Below are positions 9,801 through 20,200 of a DNA stretch of 38,300 bases, in pieces. The notes below the pieces were generated by a model. That model was given only the letters and a program-made list of their open reading frames with translations. It did no database searches and was not told the origin of the DNA. Numbering within the stretch: position 1 is the stretch's first letter; every line of letters begins with the position of its first letter. The translations under genes and the position numbers were made by a program. The stretch covers positions 1-38,300 of the forward strand of contig JAGHAI010000163.1 in the NCBI GenBank assembly GCA_021161555.1, written 5' to 3'. The stretch is from a bacterium. GTDB lineage: Bacteria > UBP14 > UBA6098 > B30-G16.

Positions 9801-12800
9801 GTTGAATTAAATCCCAATCGTAGCTGTCCACATCGTAAACGGCAAGCCTAAAACCAATCCAGCTGCCGAGCCCGGGAAGGTTTATGTCTTCCAGCTCATC
9901 GCCGATTGGAATTGCGAGTTCGTAGGACACAAATCCCGCTTCATCGGAAGCAGCTCCCATCAAACCTTCATAGGTCCCGCGAACATCGCGGGTAATTCCA
10001 TCGGGATAAATTCCCCAGATGCCCTGATAGGTCGTTTCAATCCCACCTTCCACTGCCTTAACACGATATTCACCTTCATCGCTTGGGCTGCCGCTGGGCC
10101 ATCTATTGTTATTATTATCGTCGATGCTGACCATAAGCATATCGTTGGCCGTAAGCGCATCGTCGGCAATGTTTTCAACACCAATGTATAGATATCCATT
10201 GGTATGCTTGAAGTGCACCTTTATCGAATCATTGCCCATAACATAGGTCATAGCATCAGCCCATTCGCCGGCATTGATAACGCCATCAATTATCGGCGCA
10301 GCGGAGAAGGAGAAATTGGAATACCAGCTCGTAAGTTCACCCTCGATGCTGAACGCATTGTCTATGTTGGATTGAGCGCTCGTGCCGACTTCATAAACCG
10401 CGACAACATAATAGTAATAAATTTGATATGCATCTACATCGAGGTCGATGAAGTTGGGGACATAGGTTTCTCCAATCATAGTCCAATCGCCAATTTCAGG
10501 GTCGGGGTTTGTCGCACGCCAGACTTCGTATCCGACAAATGTCGTCGGCATCGTGTGGAAAACATCGAAAGCGGCGGGCGCAGTCCAAACAAGAGGTATC
10601 ATCCCCACATATCCGCCTTCCGCATCGAGGTCCACTGGCGCAAAAACGGCGTGAGATATCGGATATACCCACAATGTATATTCCAGCTCCGCCTCATCGA
10701 AGCCATCGGAGACGGATATAACGACATCGTAGGTCTCGAGAGTATCGATTTCAGGCACCTCCCATACAATCGTTCCATCGTCCAAAATGCGCATTCCATC
10801 AGGACCTTCGATGACCTCATATCCGAGGACATCGTCGTCGAGGTCAGTTGCGGGAATTGTTGCCATATATTCGCCCCCGCCGACGGCAAAAGTATCTATG
10901 AATTCTCCAATTTCGGGAACGGAATTCAATATCTGAACGGTGTCGAAGTCGGAAACATATTCCCCCTCTACAAAGCCATCGGAAAGACGAACTTCCACAA
11001 CCCAGGTATCGAAATGAGAAGTGAGGTCAGAACTTATAGTGGCATCGTTCCCGACGAATTCATAATTGCGCCACCACAGATATTGCACCAGGACATCGTC
11101 GCCGTCGGGGTCGTTATAGTCGAGGGCAACGGAAAGGTCATCGTCAGTATATGGATTTTCTGGAACGATGCCAAAATCGGTTATAACTGGCAGCGCATTG
11201 CCAATCGTAATCGTGGCGGATGTGAGAACGGTTTCATCTTCGCCATCCGAAATTGTAACCTGAACAAAGACATCATTTCCTCTGTCAAAATATTCGCCAT
11301 CAATGTGGTCCGTAGTGGGGTCAAGTCCCAGCGGTGAACCATTTACAAACCACTCATAAGTGTAAGTAAGTTCATCTTCATCAGGGTCTCCGGGATTGAT
11401 TATTGCGGCAGTGAGCGTTGACAGTTCCGTAGGTCCGCCCAGAGGAGCAACGAGAATATCCACATAATCAGCATAGGGCGGAGAATTGACAATGGTCACA
11501 GTCGCTGTATTTACAGGAGCTCCATCGCTGTAAGCATCGTGAGGGGTAATTTCGCAGTAAACTTCGTCGCCTTTGTCAAAATAGTCTCCGTCAAGCGTCG
11601 CTGCCGTGGCACCGTCAACCACTTCGTCATTGACATACCACTGATATGTAAATGTCACATCGTCGCCGTCATCGTCGTGCCAGGAAATTACAGAAGCAGT
11701 GAGAACATCGAGCTCCGTTGCAGTTGGTTCAGGCGAAATCGCAACTTCATCCACCACAGGCGGAGTGTTCGTCATATCGGGACCATCGATGTATTCTTCC
11801 ATTCCTATGGCGACATCTCCGCGGTCATCCATCGCAGAAAACCTGAATTGATGCTCACCCCACACAAGAGTGGTGGCATAATAATATGTGGCACCATCAA
11901 TATAGTTAGTGTCGGTGGGATTGACAGGCAACATATTGTAGTTAACCCCGTCAATATCCACAAGAACATACCCTGGTTGATAATTTCTCGCATTCGTATA
12001 TATCACATAATATGTGAAATCAGTCGTCAGCGGATGACCACTCGTGGGTTCGACATATCCATCGGAAAGAACAGGACCACCAATAGTAAATTCAAGTTCC
12101 GCAAATTCGCCGTCCACTTCACCGTCATTCGGGGTAACTCGCAGCGTCCAGATATCGCCAGTGGTCGTCAGGTCGTTTGTCAAAACCTCCGCAGTGCTTA
12201 TGAGTTCCCCGTCTCTATACCACTCATAAGAATAGGTAATGTCGTCTCCATCCACATCGAAGGACGGCGCCGTGATAACTACTCCAATATCTTCAAAGTC
12301 AAACGGATTTTCAGGGAAAATGGCGATTTCCGGCGCTTCTGGCGCCGTATTCTGGATGAAAATGTGGTCGCTTTCCACAGCATCGCCGTAATCCCAGCCA
12401 TCATAAGGCGTAACTTCGCACCAGACCTCGTCGCCTTTGTCAAAGTAATCACCGTTAAGCGTATTTGTGGTCACGCCAACCGAAGAACCGTTGACGAACC
12501 AATTGTATTCGTATGTAATTACATCGCCTTCGCCGTCAGTTGCAGTTCCAGGCGTGCAGGTGATTATCGAAGTTTCTACGGCAGGGTCAGGAGATGCCGA
12601 AAGAGAAGCACTCAGAAGAACAGGCGGATGGTTGAGAACGGAAAATTCAAAAGTATCGCTCCACGCGGGGAGTCCCAGCGCATCTTCGCAGTAGAAATAG
12701 AATATATGGTATCCGCGCGTAATTGTGGCGCCCGTCAGCTGAGCGAAGAAGTCTGCACCATCGATGTAAAAATTATCGCCAGGGTCAACGGCAGAAGCAT

Positions 12801-13311
12801 TGGCGGCTAAAACATCGTCTATGTAAAGTTCAAACACGGATGGCGCACGGTTCCACGGGTCGCTTTCATAGCTGACCTGAAAGTAAAAGTTATCTTCAAC
12901 ATATCCGCTGGTTGGGTCAACATAAGCATCGTATAAAATGGGACGCAGCCCTGCAATTTCCGTCAGAGTGAGAAGCCCGACATCGGTGGAGAAAGAATCG
13001 GAAACTATTCCGTAAATTGTGCCGTCCTCATACCAACAGCTATCCACAGCACTTACTGTTATGCCCGTGCCTGCAGGATAGGTGGACATATCGACAACAT
13101 AATGCCATCTTCCTTCCGTCTCATCGTATAAATCGGTGCTTTCGGGGGTGATATAATAATCGTCTCCGCCAACGGTAATGGTGATGTAAAGGCATTCCTG
13201 GTCGGGGATACCGCCTTCCTGAAGCTGAACAGTTCCGGTAAGAATGTGTGGCTGTCCCCAGACCACAGCAAACAGCATTACCATAAACGCCAAAACCACA
13301 TACCTGCGCAT
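6865..13311 (-). CDS. Giant secreted multidomain protein, 2148 aa, with sorting tail
   Basis: A signal peptide (1-19) is followed by the shared N-terminal module (20-117, cysteines 40 and 92). Two domains opened by YVDPTSG or YVEPTSG (about 121-225 and 415-510) alternate with five PKD/Ig-like repeats (228-412 and 515-796), several with an xWFVNGS or xWYVNDE strand and GDYFDKGDEV. A core then follows in the same order as in the 1656-residue protein: PIG-like (797-884), FN3 (890-990), CBM9-like (995-1190), BACON-like (1195-1515), cohesin-like (1518-1648), beta domain (1652-1795) and GWNLI repeats (1796-1945). The BACON-like domain is split by an insert at about 1236-1450 that contains a DTDEDGIVDG calcium-type loop. 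The C-terminus (2058-2148, VPNPFN to MVIVK) is a type IX-like sorting/FlgD-like domain. AGGAGG precedes the ATG. A surface structural role is inferred. Confidence 0.9.
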   Translation of the reverse strand: MRRYVVLAFMVMLFAVVWGQPHILTGTVQLQEGGIPDQECLYITITVGGDDYYITPESTDLYDETEGRWHYVVDMSTYPAGTGITVSAVDSCWYEDGTIYGIVSDSFSTDVGLLTLTEIAGLRPILYDAYVDPTSGYVEDNFYFQVSYESDPWNRAPSVFELYIDDVLAANASAVDPGDNFYIDGADFFAQLTGATITRGYHIFYFYCEDALGLPAWSDTFEFSVLNHPPVLLSASLSASPDPAVETSIITCTPGTATDGEGDVITYEYNWFVNGSSVGVTTNTLNGDYFDKGDEVWCEVTPYDGWDYGDAVESDHIFIQNTAPEAPEIAIFPENPFDFEDIGVVITAPSFDVDGDDITYSYEWYRDGELISTAEVLTNDLTTTGDIWTLRVTPNDGEVDGEFAELEFTIGGPVLSDGYVEPTSGHPLTTDFTYYVIYTNARNYQPGYVLVDIDGVNYNMLPVNPTDTNYIDGATYYYATTLVWGEHQFRFSAMDDRGDVAIGMEEYIDGPDMTNTPPVVDEVAISPEPTATELDVLTASVISWHDDDGDDVTFTYQWYVNDEVVDGATAATLDGDYFDKGDEVYCEITPHDAYSDGAPVNTATVTIVNSPPYADYVDILVAPLGGPTELSTLTAAIINPGDPDEDELTYTYEWFVNGSPLGLDPTTDHIDGEYFDRGNDVFVQVTISDGEDETVLTSATITIGNALPVITDFGIVPENPYTDDDLSVALDYNDPDGDDVLVQYLWWRNYEFVGNDATISSDLTSHFDTWVVEVRLSDGFVEGEYVSDFDTVQILNSVPEIGEFIDTFAVGGGEYMATIPATDLDDDVLGYEVIEGPDGMRILDDGTIVWEVPEIDTLETYDVVISVSDGFDEAELEYTLWVYPISHAVFAPVDLDAEGGYVGMIPLVWTAPAAFDVFHTMPTTFVGYEVWRATNPDPEIGDWTMIGETYVPNFIDLDVDAYQIYYYYVVAVYEVGTSAQSNIDNAFSIEGELTSWYSNFSFSAAPIIDGVINAGEWADAMTYVMGNDSIKVHFKHTNGYLYIGVENIADDALTANDMLMVSIDDNNNNRWPSGSPSDEGEYRVKAVEGGIETTYQGIWGIYPDGITRDVRGTYEGLMGAASDEAGFVSYELAIPIGDELEDINLPGLGSWIGFRLAVYDVDSYDWDLIQPTGSDPEDPESFGQLYLEIGANPGALCLDPTELEMTLREGEIRSMILQLCNCGEGYLSYDITESCSPDPFAGGLMRTTSADIVAYVDDESLVPQALAILGYAYDSYTDAVDFLSAVAGGGYKLVIVSADDVSAPEIWSAVRAAYDNGIAILIQTPDLDEADDSTIAALGLARGEDLGDRGCALTWDIPTHPFFHTPMEVPSSVERIEGDFDDYGDNLNPGEYSVLASFDLYPYPINAAIVHDAEDGIIVNSFRMSNLNDTDEDGIVDGVELLVNEIWNLKPCADVAWLSENPTAGVLAVDACQEVSVVFDATDLTAGDYYAYLSIRTNDPTNPLVYVPCHMIVNEPEERILSLSFPEEAVEGCKGSEIIVPITVASLEEMNITQLQMTVSVDPSIAQPTDVDVLMGELGDLSAGPGSLTFTVQSEDPILGDGVIAMVHFDINDDVVVGTMTTLGISGVSYNYDAYVTDVYTYPGQLRITSCEDTWRLNLEFQVFGERVDEIEIGVDPDGTNAFDEGLDEENDSLLGAWFDVWSDISLWDAEHPALSVDIRDADADEIHWYIETGDSAGKMEWTFDDGVDLTDLGSIYLYCGDDVVDMKTVSIYYYDAEQDIEIVYRLSGAQPFTYHFDAGYTMISLPLQLDSYLVDDIFPDNFGCWYYDTDMQTWAPASVISPGVGYVVLFLTAKDITLWGTPVSNLELNLVSGWNLIGTVYDNVDFTVPDVDPEGALFGSPEYAWYYDGSTSEYVLRDELIPGQGYFVAALEPCVLYLPGESGSGKKTFSEEPLWTGKILVGGEELEIGVGAEKMVPVPPTMMRQKPAGAYISKGDWKLFGEINPDAKWTLVIEEDAVVKFDIPDNVHLTIDGNPAADEMTLSAGTYKLASRAIPAHFALKQNVPNPFNASTKIEFALPKESDVNISVYDVSGHLVKTLVDGRLSAGYYDFVWNGADDSGRTIGSGLYFCRMTARNFSAVRRMVIVK

Positions 13312-13478
13312 AACCGCCTCCTTGTTAAATTATTTTCTTTTCGCATTCAAAAACTCGTCTAAAAAGTAAGCGCAAAGACAATCTAAAATCGCACCTCCCG
13401 ATTGAATGACGCAATTTCCAAATCAAGCAAAAAATTCCTCCAATTCACAGTAAGCCAAAGTCAGCCAACCTTTTCCAA

Positions 13479-14138
13479 TTACGGCTGATAGAACACACGC
13501 CTGGTTATAACAGAAGAATCGATTTTCACCTTCACAAAGTAAATTCCAGCTGGCAGATTTTCAGGCTTCCATTTCAAAACAAGACTGCCCGAAGAAAATT
13601 CATCGCAGACCTTTTCAACCATCTGCCCGAGGACATTGAACACCTTCACAGAAACCTTTCCTTCACCCGTAATGTTAATTTCGCATTCGCCGTTGAAAGG
13701 CGCTGGTGTTATCTGAACATCAAAAGATTTTACCTTTCGCGAATCGACACAACCCGCAGAATGAGAGAGAAACACAATGCCCATATCCTGCGATGGACCC
13801 GATAAATCCACAAGCGCAGTATCATATCCGACATAGCTACTACAGGTATTTTCGAAAATCACAACGAAAACATCTCCATCCTGCTCGTTCAAACTGCTAA
13901 TTTCCGCTATCCAGTTTCCACTGCCTTCCACATAGTTCACTGTAGGATAGTCCGCAGGATAAAACAGAGTATCTGGCTTTCCGACAATGAAAACCTTGAA
14001 AGCAAGACAGCTTGCAACAGGATATGTCCCGCCTTCGTTGTAAACAGTGCCATACATCGTATGAGGAGTGCCCTGTGCAAATAAAAGGGCATAAAAAACC
14101 AGAAGGAAAAGGAACATATTTGCAAAAAATCTGTTCAT
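13479..14138 (-). CDS. Small secreted protein: shared N-terminal module plus sorting tail
   Basis: The 219-residue product has a signal peptide (1-22, ending FAQ), the same module found at the N-termini of the 1656- and 2148-residue proteins (GTPHT at 23-27, cysteines 44 and 99, NWIAEIS, FENTC, then VDLSGPSQDMG), and a C-terminal sorting domain (about 138-219; APFN, VKVFNVLGQMV, LPAGIYFVKVK). It is in effect the head and tail of its neighbours with the middle removed. A GGGAGA site precedes the ATG. It lies between the 2683- and 2148-residue genes on the same strand, separated from the first by a strong hairpin. It could be a subunit or cap of a surface structure built by the larger proteins; this is inference. 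Confidence 0.85.
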   Translation of the reverse strand: MNRFFANMFLFLLVFYALLFAQGTPHTMYGTVYNEGGTYPVASCLAFKVFIVGKPDTLFYPADYPTVNYVEGSGNWIAEISSLNEQDGDVFVVIFENTCSSYVGYDTALVDLSGPSQDMGIVFLSHSAGCVDSRKVKSFDVQITPAPFNGECEINITGEGKVSVKVFNVLGQMVEKVCDEFSSGSLVLKWKPENLPAGIYFVKVKIDSSVITRRVFYQP

Positions 14139-14167
14139 AACATCTCCCGATTGGTGTATTATTTCGC

Positions 14168-14203
14168 CGGGGGGAGAATTTTTCCAACAGGATTCTCCCC
14201 CCG
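14168..14203 (-). terminator. Perfect 12-bp stem-loop after the 2683-residue protein gene
   Basis: CGGGGGGAGAAT (14168-14179) pairs exactly with ATTCTCCCCCCG (14192-14203) around a 12-base loop, 17 bases past the stop codon at 14221. No T-run follows on the minus strand (the sequence continues GCGAAATAAT). It may therefore be a weak terminator, a 3' RNA stabiliser, or a processing site between this gene and the 219-residue gene. Confidence 0.55.
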
Positions 14204-14220
14204 TAATTTCTGGCGACAGA

Positions 14221-17200
14221 TTATTTCACGAGAACCATCTTCGAGTTTGCGGAGAATGTTCCCGCCTTGATGCGGCAGAAATACAAACCACCAGGAAGTT
14301 CGTGTCCGTTATCGCTCTTTCCATCCCAGCGGATTGAATACTTTCCAGCGTCGAGCTTTTCGGAAACGAGCGTTGCAACCTTCTTCCCGTTTCCGTCGAA
14401 GATGGAGAGTTCCACATCGCACTTTTCTGCGATATCGAACTTTATTTCGGTTGTCGGATTGAACGGGTTAGGCGATGCGCCGTAGAGCACGAACTTCTGC
14501 GGCTTCACCACATCCGCAAGATGGAACTTCCCGAGATGCTGAGCAAGTCCGTCGTCGAGGGTGACCTTCGTGCGAACGATGTTGTCATCGGTGTAGAGCT
14601 CGAGAACATATTCATCGCCCACATTCCACTCGATATCGCCAACCTGCACCCAGAACTTGCCATCGGAAACGGCGCAGCCTGGGTCTTCATCTGTCAGAAG
14701 AACTTCGCCGTCCTTCGAGATGAGTTTGAAGTGCACCGATTCCCAATCGCCGTCGATATCGCCCACAACCATCTTCGGCATCGGAAGAAGGTCATCCACA
14801 CCTTCGCCAGGACGCATAGTATTGTGGAGAACGCCGCTCTTCGTCGTAGGCCAGCTGCCAGGATTGTCCGCCCAGGCAAGATATGTCTGTCCAGGATAGA
14901 CGGAGAAATTGCCGTAGTATGTATGACTGGATTCGAAGTAAACGAGCATCTGCCATCCGCCGCCGGGAATACGACAGGCGACAGTGGGACAGCCCAGAAC
15001 TCCATCGATGTTTTCCTTAAGCGATATAGCATCGGTAAATCCGAGTGCATCGAGCGGGAGGAAGAACTGGTTCCATCCGTGGACAAACGCCCACACAGGT
15101 GCAGGAAGCAGGTCACCGGCCACAGAGAGCGTGGCATTGCCTGTGCCATACACCAGAAGCGCATCCGCTCCCTCATCGATGCTAAATATGTCAATGCCAG
15201 CGGTATAAATCGCAACCCAGCTGCCACTGCCATATCTCCACATATCGGTAATTCCTGCACCAGCAAGATACGCATCGAGTTCAGAAGGTTCAAGCGGTTC
15301 GGAACCAACTTCAACATCGAAAGGCACAGCCATCTGCGCATAACCGGTGGCGAACTGATAGCTCGTGCGACCAACTCGCTCGGAAATATCACTATTGTTG
15401 CCGTCGTGGTCATAGGCGACTACATAATAATATGTAGGCTGCGTAATCGGGTCAACAGGGAGCGGGTCGTCATACCAGGGGACATCGGTCACATCGAGGA
15501 ATGTGTATGTTCCGATGTCATAGGGGTCGCCCACGCTCTTATACACATAGTACAGAATGTTATTTGCAGGGTCAAGTTCCGGCGCAGAGAATATCGTATC
15601 ATCTCCGCAGATGAATGTATCAACACCATAAGCGACTTCATCCCACCACAGGTGAGCATAACTGCCGACCTGCTGAATTTGAAGGTCGAGAACAGCCGCC
15701 GGCGGAATGTCATCAACTGGCGTAGCAGGACCTGCAATAATTCTGTCGGAAAATATAGTATCGACATTCACGCCCTTAGTCTCGTAGCTGATAATGATGC
15801 TGTATTCATACGAATTAAATGTTCCAAGATTGTCGATGAGATAGAACAATGTATCGCCAATCTCAAACTGGAAGAACGGGAATATCTGCACCCAGTTTGT
15901 ATCAGCAGGGTTGGGGCTCAAATCCATATCGCGCCAGAAGGTATATCCGAGGACATAGAGCGTTGTGGTATCGATGTCCCCACCTTCATACAGGAGGTCG
16001 TTCTTGCTTCTGGTGTAAACAAACCAGAGCGAATCTCCCTGGTCGCATTCGTGGTCATACACATCGAAGTAAATATCCGCATCAGGCTGCGAGAGGACAT
16101 CGAACGGGTCAGAAGTTCCGGGTGAATAGCCCGAAGTGGGCGCATCGGCGTGAAGCAGCAGCCCGAGCATAGGACAGTTCGCCGTCACCATAATAGTATC
16201 GCATCCGTAGGTCAGATAATACGGATAAGCTGGCAGGTCGATGCACAGTGGGTCGCTGTATGTGGAACTGAACTCAATTCCATAGGAGAATGTCTCATTC
16301 GTGTCGCCAGGCGAATGAAGTGCCGTCACGACCACAGGGAAAGGTTCACCCACATACGCCGGAACATCAAGCGGCTCAATTGTGAGATATCCCGTTATTG
16401 CAATAATCGTGAAGTTATAGTAATAAACCGTGACATTGCCAAAGCTGTCCCATGCCCTCAACTGAACATTATATGTTCCGTTCTGGAGGACAATCCTCGG
16501 CAGATAGAACTGCCACAATGTTCCAGGACCTGGATTCATATGCACCCAGCTGAATGTGGTGCTCCAGGAAGTGCCATCCCACCAGTGAGGCATTCCATCG
16601 AATAAGAACTGAATGGCAATTTTCACACTATCGATATCATTGGAACTGCCACAACAACAAGGATTGGTGTCTTCAACAGAAACCCACAGAGTATCCCACC
16701 ATTCATCCAGATGTTCTATCATCTGACCATCATACGGGCGAGTGGCTTCAATATGCTCGGGTCCTGTGTTATCGTATGCAAATGACCAGGTATTGTATAT
16801 CGTCTGGTTCGATGTATTGAATCCGGTTCCCGCCTCATAATTCTGAAGGTCATCCACAGCACGAGCAAATACAGTATAGCAGCCATTTTCCTCGGGCCAC
16901 CAGTAATAATCCCACCATAATGTGTCCACGATGTGAAGGCTGAAACCAGGGAAGAACTCGCCCATCGTGTCAGGAATTGCTACCCCGCCAGTCCACCAGT
17001 CGCTATATACTATATGCGGCTGGAACCACTGCGGCGTCGTCAGAGTGAAATCTCCAACGATGTCATCCCACCATAAAGTATCAGGAATTGTATCACCACA
17101 GGAATCGTATTCCATTTTTGCAATGGCAAGACGAACATCGTCGATAGCTGTAATCGTGTCTATTACATAACCAGCAATGTCATCTCCCATATAATTGGAC

Positions 17201-20200
17201 CACAGAGTATCATTGAAGAATGTGAATACCGGCGGCGTATCTGTCAACGAAGAGTCTGTTATATAACTATGCGGCGCCTGACAGTCGAGGACAAAGTATG
17301 TCGTATCGGTTGGTCCGTCGAAATTGAGAACACTGTCATCCGCAAATGTCCACAGGCGGAAGATATAAGAAGGTGCAGGTGGTGTATAGCCGGAGAACTC
17401 CCACATCTCTCCGCCAATATATGTCATTTCATTCCATATCCAGCTGGGGGAAATAACCCAGGTGTCGGTTCCTGCATTCCACCACCTATCGCGAACAGTG
17501 TCTTCAATTCCAATATACACCTTTCTAATACCGGCAACATTATACACACCATTCAGAGTATCCCACGCGTGAACCCGAATTACGCCATCCCACTGAGAAC
17601 AATTGTAAAATGTATCATTCGGCGGTGCAATAATAACAGCTCTCGGGTCGGCGGAATCGTATATGAAGCGAAGCGTATCGTAATCGCTTCCGTTTCCAGC
17701 TACATCTGAACAGCGAGCAACAACCATATATTCACCGTCGAACATCAGGCTATCCACAATGGGCAGGTCAATTGCAAATGTATCGCCGGCGATGTAGTCG
17801 GTGATAAGCCATATAGGAGCAGTCTGCCAGTCTCCGCCGTTCCAATAATTCTCGTGCGGGTCAATTATCTGGCACTCAACGGAATTTTTAACCACACCGG
17901 AGAAATTATCGGTAGCCAGCACAAACGAACTATCGGGGAATATGCCTGCATTGAACCTGTTCCCTTCAACAGGATAATATACATCGACTACAGGAAGAAT
18001 TACATCAATGCCCAAACCAAATGGCAGGAACTTTGAAATAGTATCAAACTCAGCAGAAATAAATATAGAATCGCCATAAGCATTCGTGTCGGAGAATAGC
18101 CAGGCAACAGGATATGTCTGCGAAGGCCAATCTTTATCGTGGAAATAAAGCGTATCCACGATATATCCCACATATCCTTCGTAAACTGACGATACACCAT
18201 CCCAGTATATCATATACATATTTAGCGAATCCTGGCAGGGATACAGAGTATCGGGACGAAGCACAGGGACATCAAGCCCAACAAGTCCAGCGCCAATATC
18301 AGACCATAGCGGGTCGAAAATTGCAAGCGGCATAGGATAAACATCGAGACTATCAGCAGTGGCTCTGCCTCTACCAGGACAGGAAGAACAAAGATTCATA
18401 TAGGCAACATTTATGATAACAGTATCCCAGCTGTTTATCCAATATCTGCCGGTATATGTGTCCTGATATCCCGATATCGTCGCATCGGTTATGTCGAGTT
18501 CTGGCGGTTCGAGAACGCTCGCATAATCCAGCGTGTCATCGAAATTGACCTGGTCCCATAAGAGTAATAAATTCACCATATCGAAGTCCCAGTTGTCCCA
18601 ATCGACCCATTCGATACCAGATATGAACATATCTTCCATACTTCTGCCGTTGCATGCACCCACATCGAGGGTATCGCCGAGATATTCAAAAGGAACATCG
18701 ACACACCAGAATGTAGTATCGTTGTAATTTATGGCAGTAGCGAAATCCGCCTGGGTGAGTATTTTAAATGTATCCGATGTAGCCTGACACTTAATCAGGG
18801 CGCCATTTCTCACGACAACCTTCATCGAATCGACATCGTCCTCTCCCCAATAGCAAACCCGCACCCACAGGGTAAAGTCCTGTCCTTGAGTTACGAGATT
18901 GGTGTCTTCCTCGGCGGTCGGGTCATCCGGCACAATTTTCACCGGCGCATCAGTAAGTGTGTCAATCCAGGTATCGCGGATAATCACCATAACAGGAGTT
19001 TCCACTTCAACAACGGCATCGTTATCAGTTATCTGCTGACCGATAACCTGCCCCGCAGGACCAGGGTCTGCGGAAACAAGATTAGCACAAAGCGAATCGC
19101 GGAAGTCAAACCAGGATTCAATAACTTCAAAGTAAACCCACACATGCCCGCCAGCTGGTAAAGTGGCTATGGTATATTCATCATAGCCAAAATTCCAGAA
19201 CCCACTACCCAGATACCTTATCTCTGTATTGGGCGAAGAAGACTTAAACCCAATAACAACATTCGTTATATCGAATGTGTTGGGGTTATATATATGAACA
19301 GAACACAAATGTGCTTGCTCCCAATCTGCCTGCCAGACTTCACCAGGAACGAGCTGCTTTGGAAGGTCGGAGAGAACATCGTAAATGTTTATATAAGCCA
19401 CAGTCCCTCGGGGAAGAATTATATCATCGCTGACATTTCCAGCGGAATCAATTGCCCAGAACACCATATAACAATTTCCGGTGGGTTCGTCTATGGCATC
19501 TTCAGAAATCCACTGATCGAGAGTATCCCATTCAAAACCAAGTTCCGTATATGCTCCAACCCAGGCGCTACCATCCCACCATTGAGTATATGAGGAATTA
19601 GTTATATATCCAATTACAGTATCTATTTTTGAGAAATTATCCGTCGCCATAACTTTGATATGATTATCCGCAGGCCAGGGGTCGCCAGAACCCACAGGAG
19701 CAACCATAGAAATAACCGGGTTTGTAATATCAATAGCAAGCGAATGTGGAATTAAAGCGTCAAGCGGACTTGTGGACGCTTCTGCTGCATCGCCGTCATT
19801 GAAGTCGTGGAAATGACTCGTGAATTCCACATCGGCGGTATCCTCCTCAGAGGTATGCTCGTCCCAAAGCCAGAAATCAAACACAGCGGTATCTCCAGGA
19901 GCAATTGCATCTATAGTTGATCCAAAGGACGGGTCAGTAATATCAAGTGGAACATCGGCTCCGCCAATACCAGTAATTTCGCTTGACCAGAACTGGAGGA
20001 AAGATTCATTCTCCCACAAGGAATCAGCAACGGCATAATCACCTGTATCAGAATAAACATAGATATAGTAATCCATACCTCCCCAGGAATTATTCAGCCA
20101 GGGCACCAAATCTGCGGTCGTTCCCCATGCCCAATAATCCCAGCCTATCACACTGAGAGAAGGCGGCATCACAATGCCAATTGAATCGTCGTCATCCATA

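Noticed and set aside
1731-13311. A cellulosome
   Set aside because: Cohesin-like domains are present, but there is no dockerin, glycosyl hydrolase or carbohydrate-active enzyme in the window. CBM9-like domains alone do not support it.
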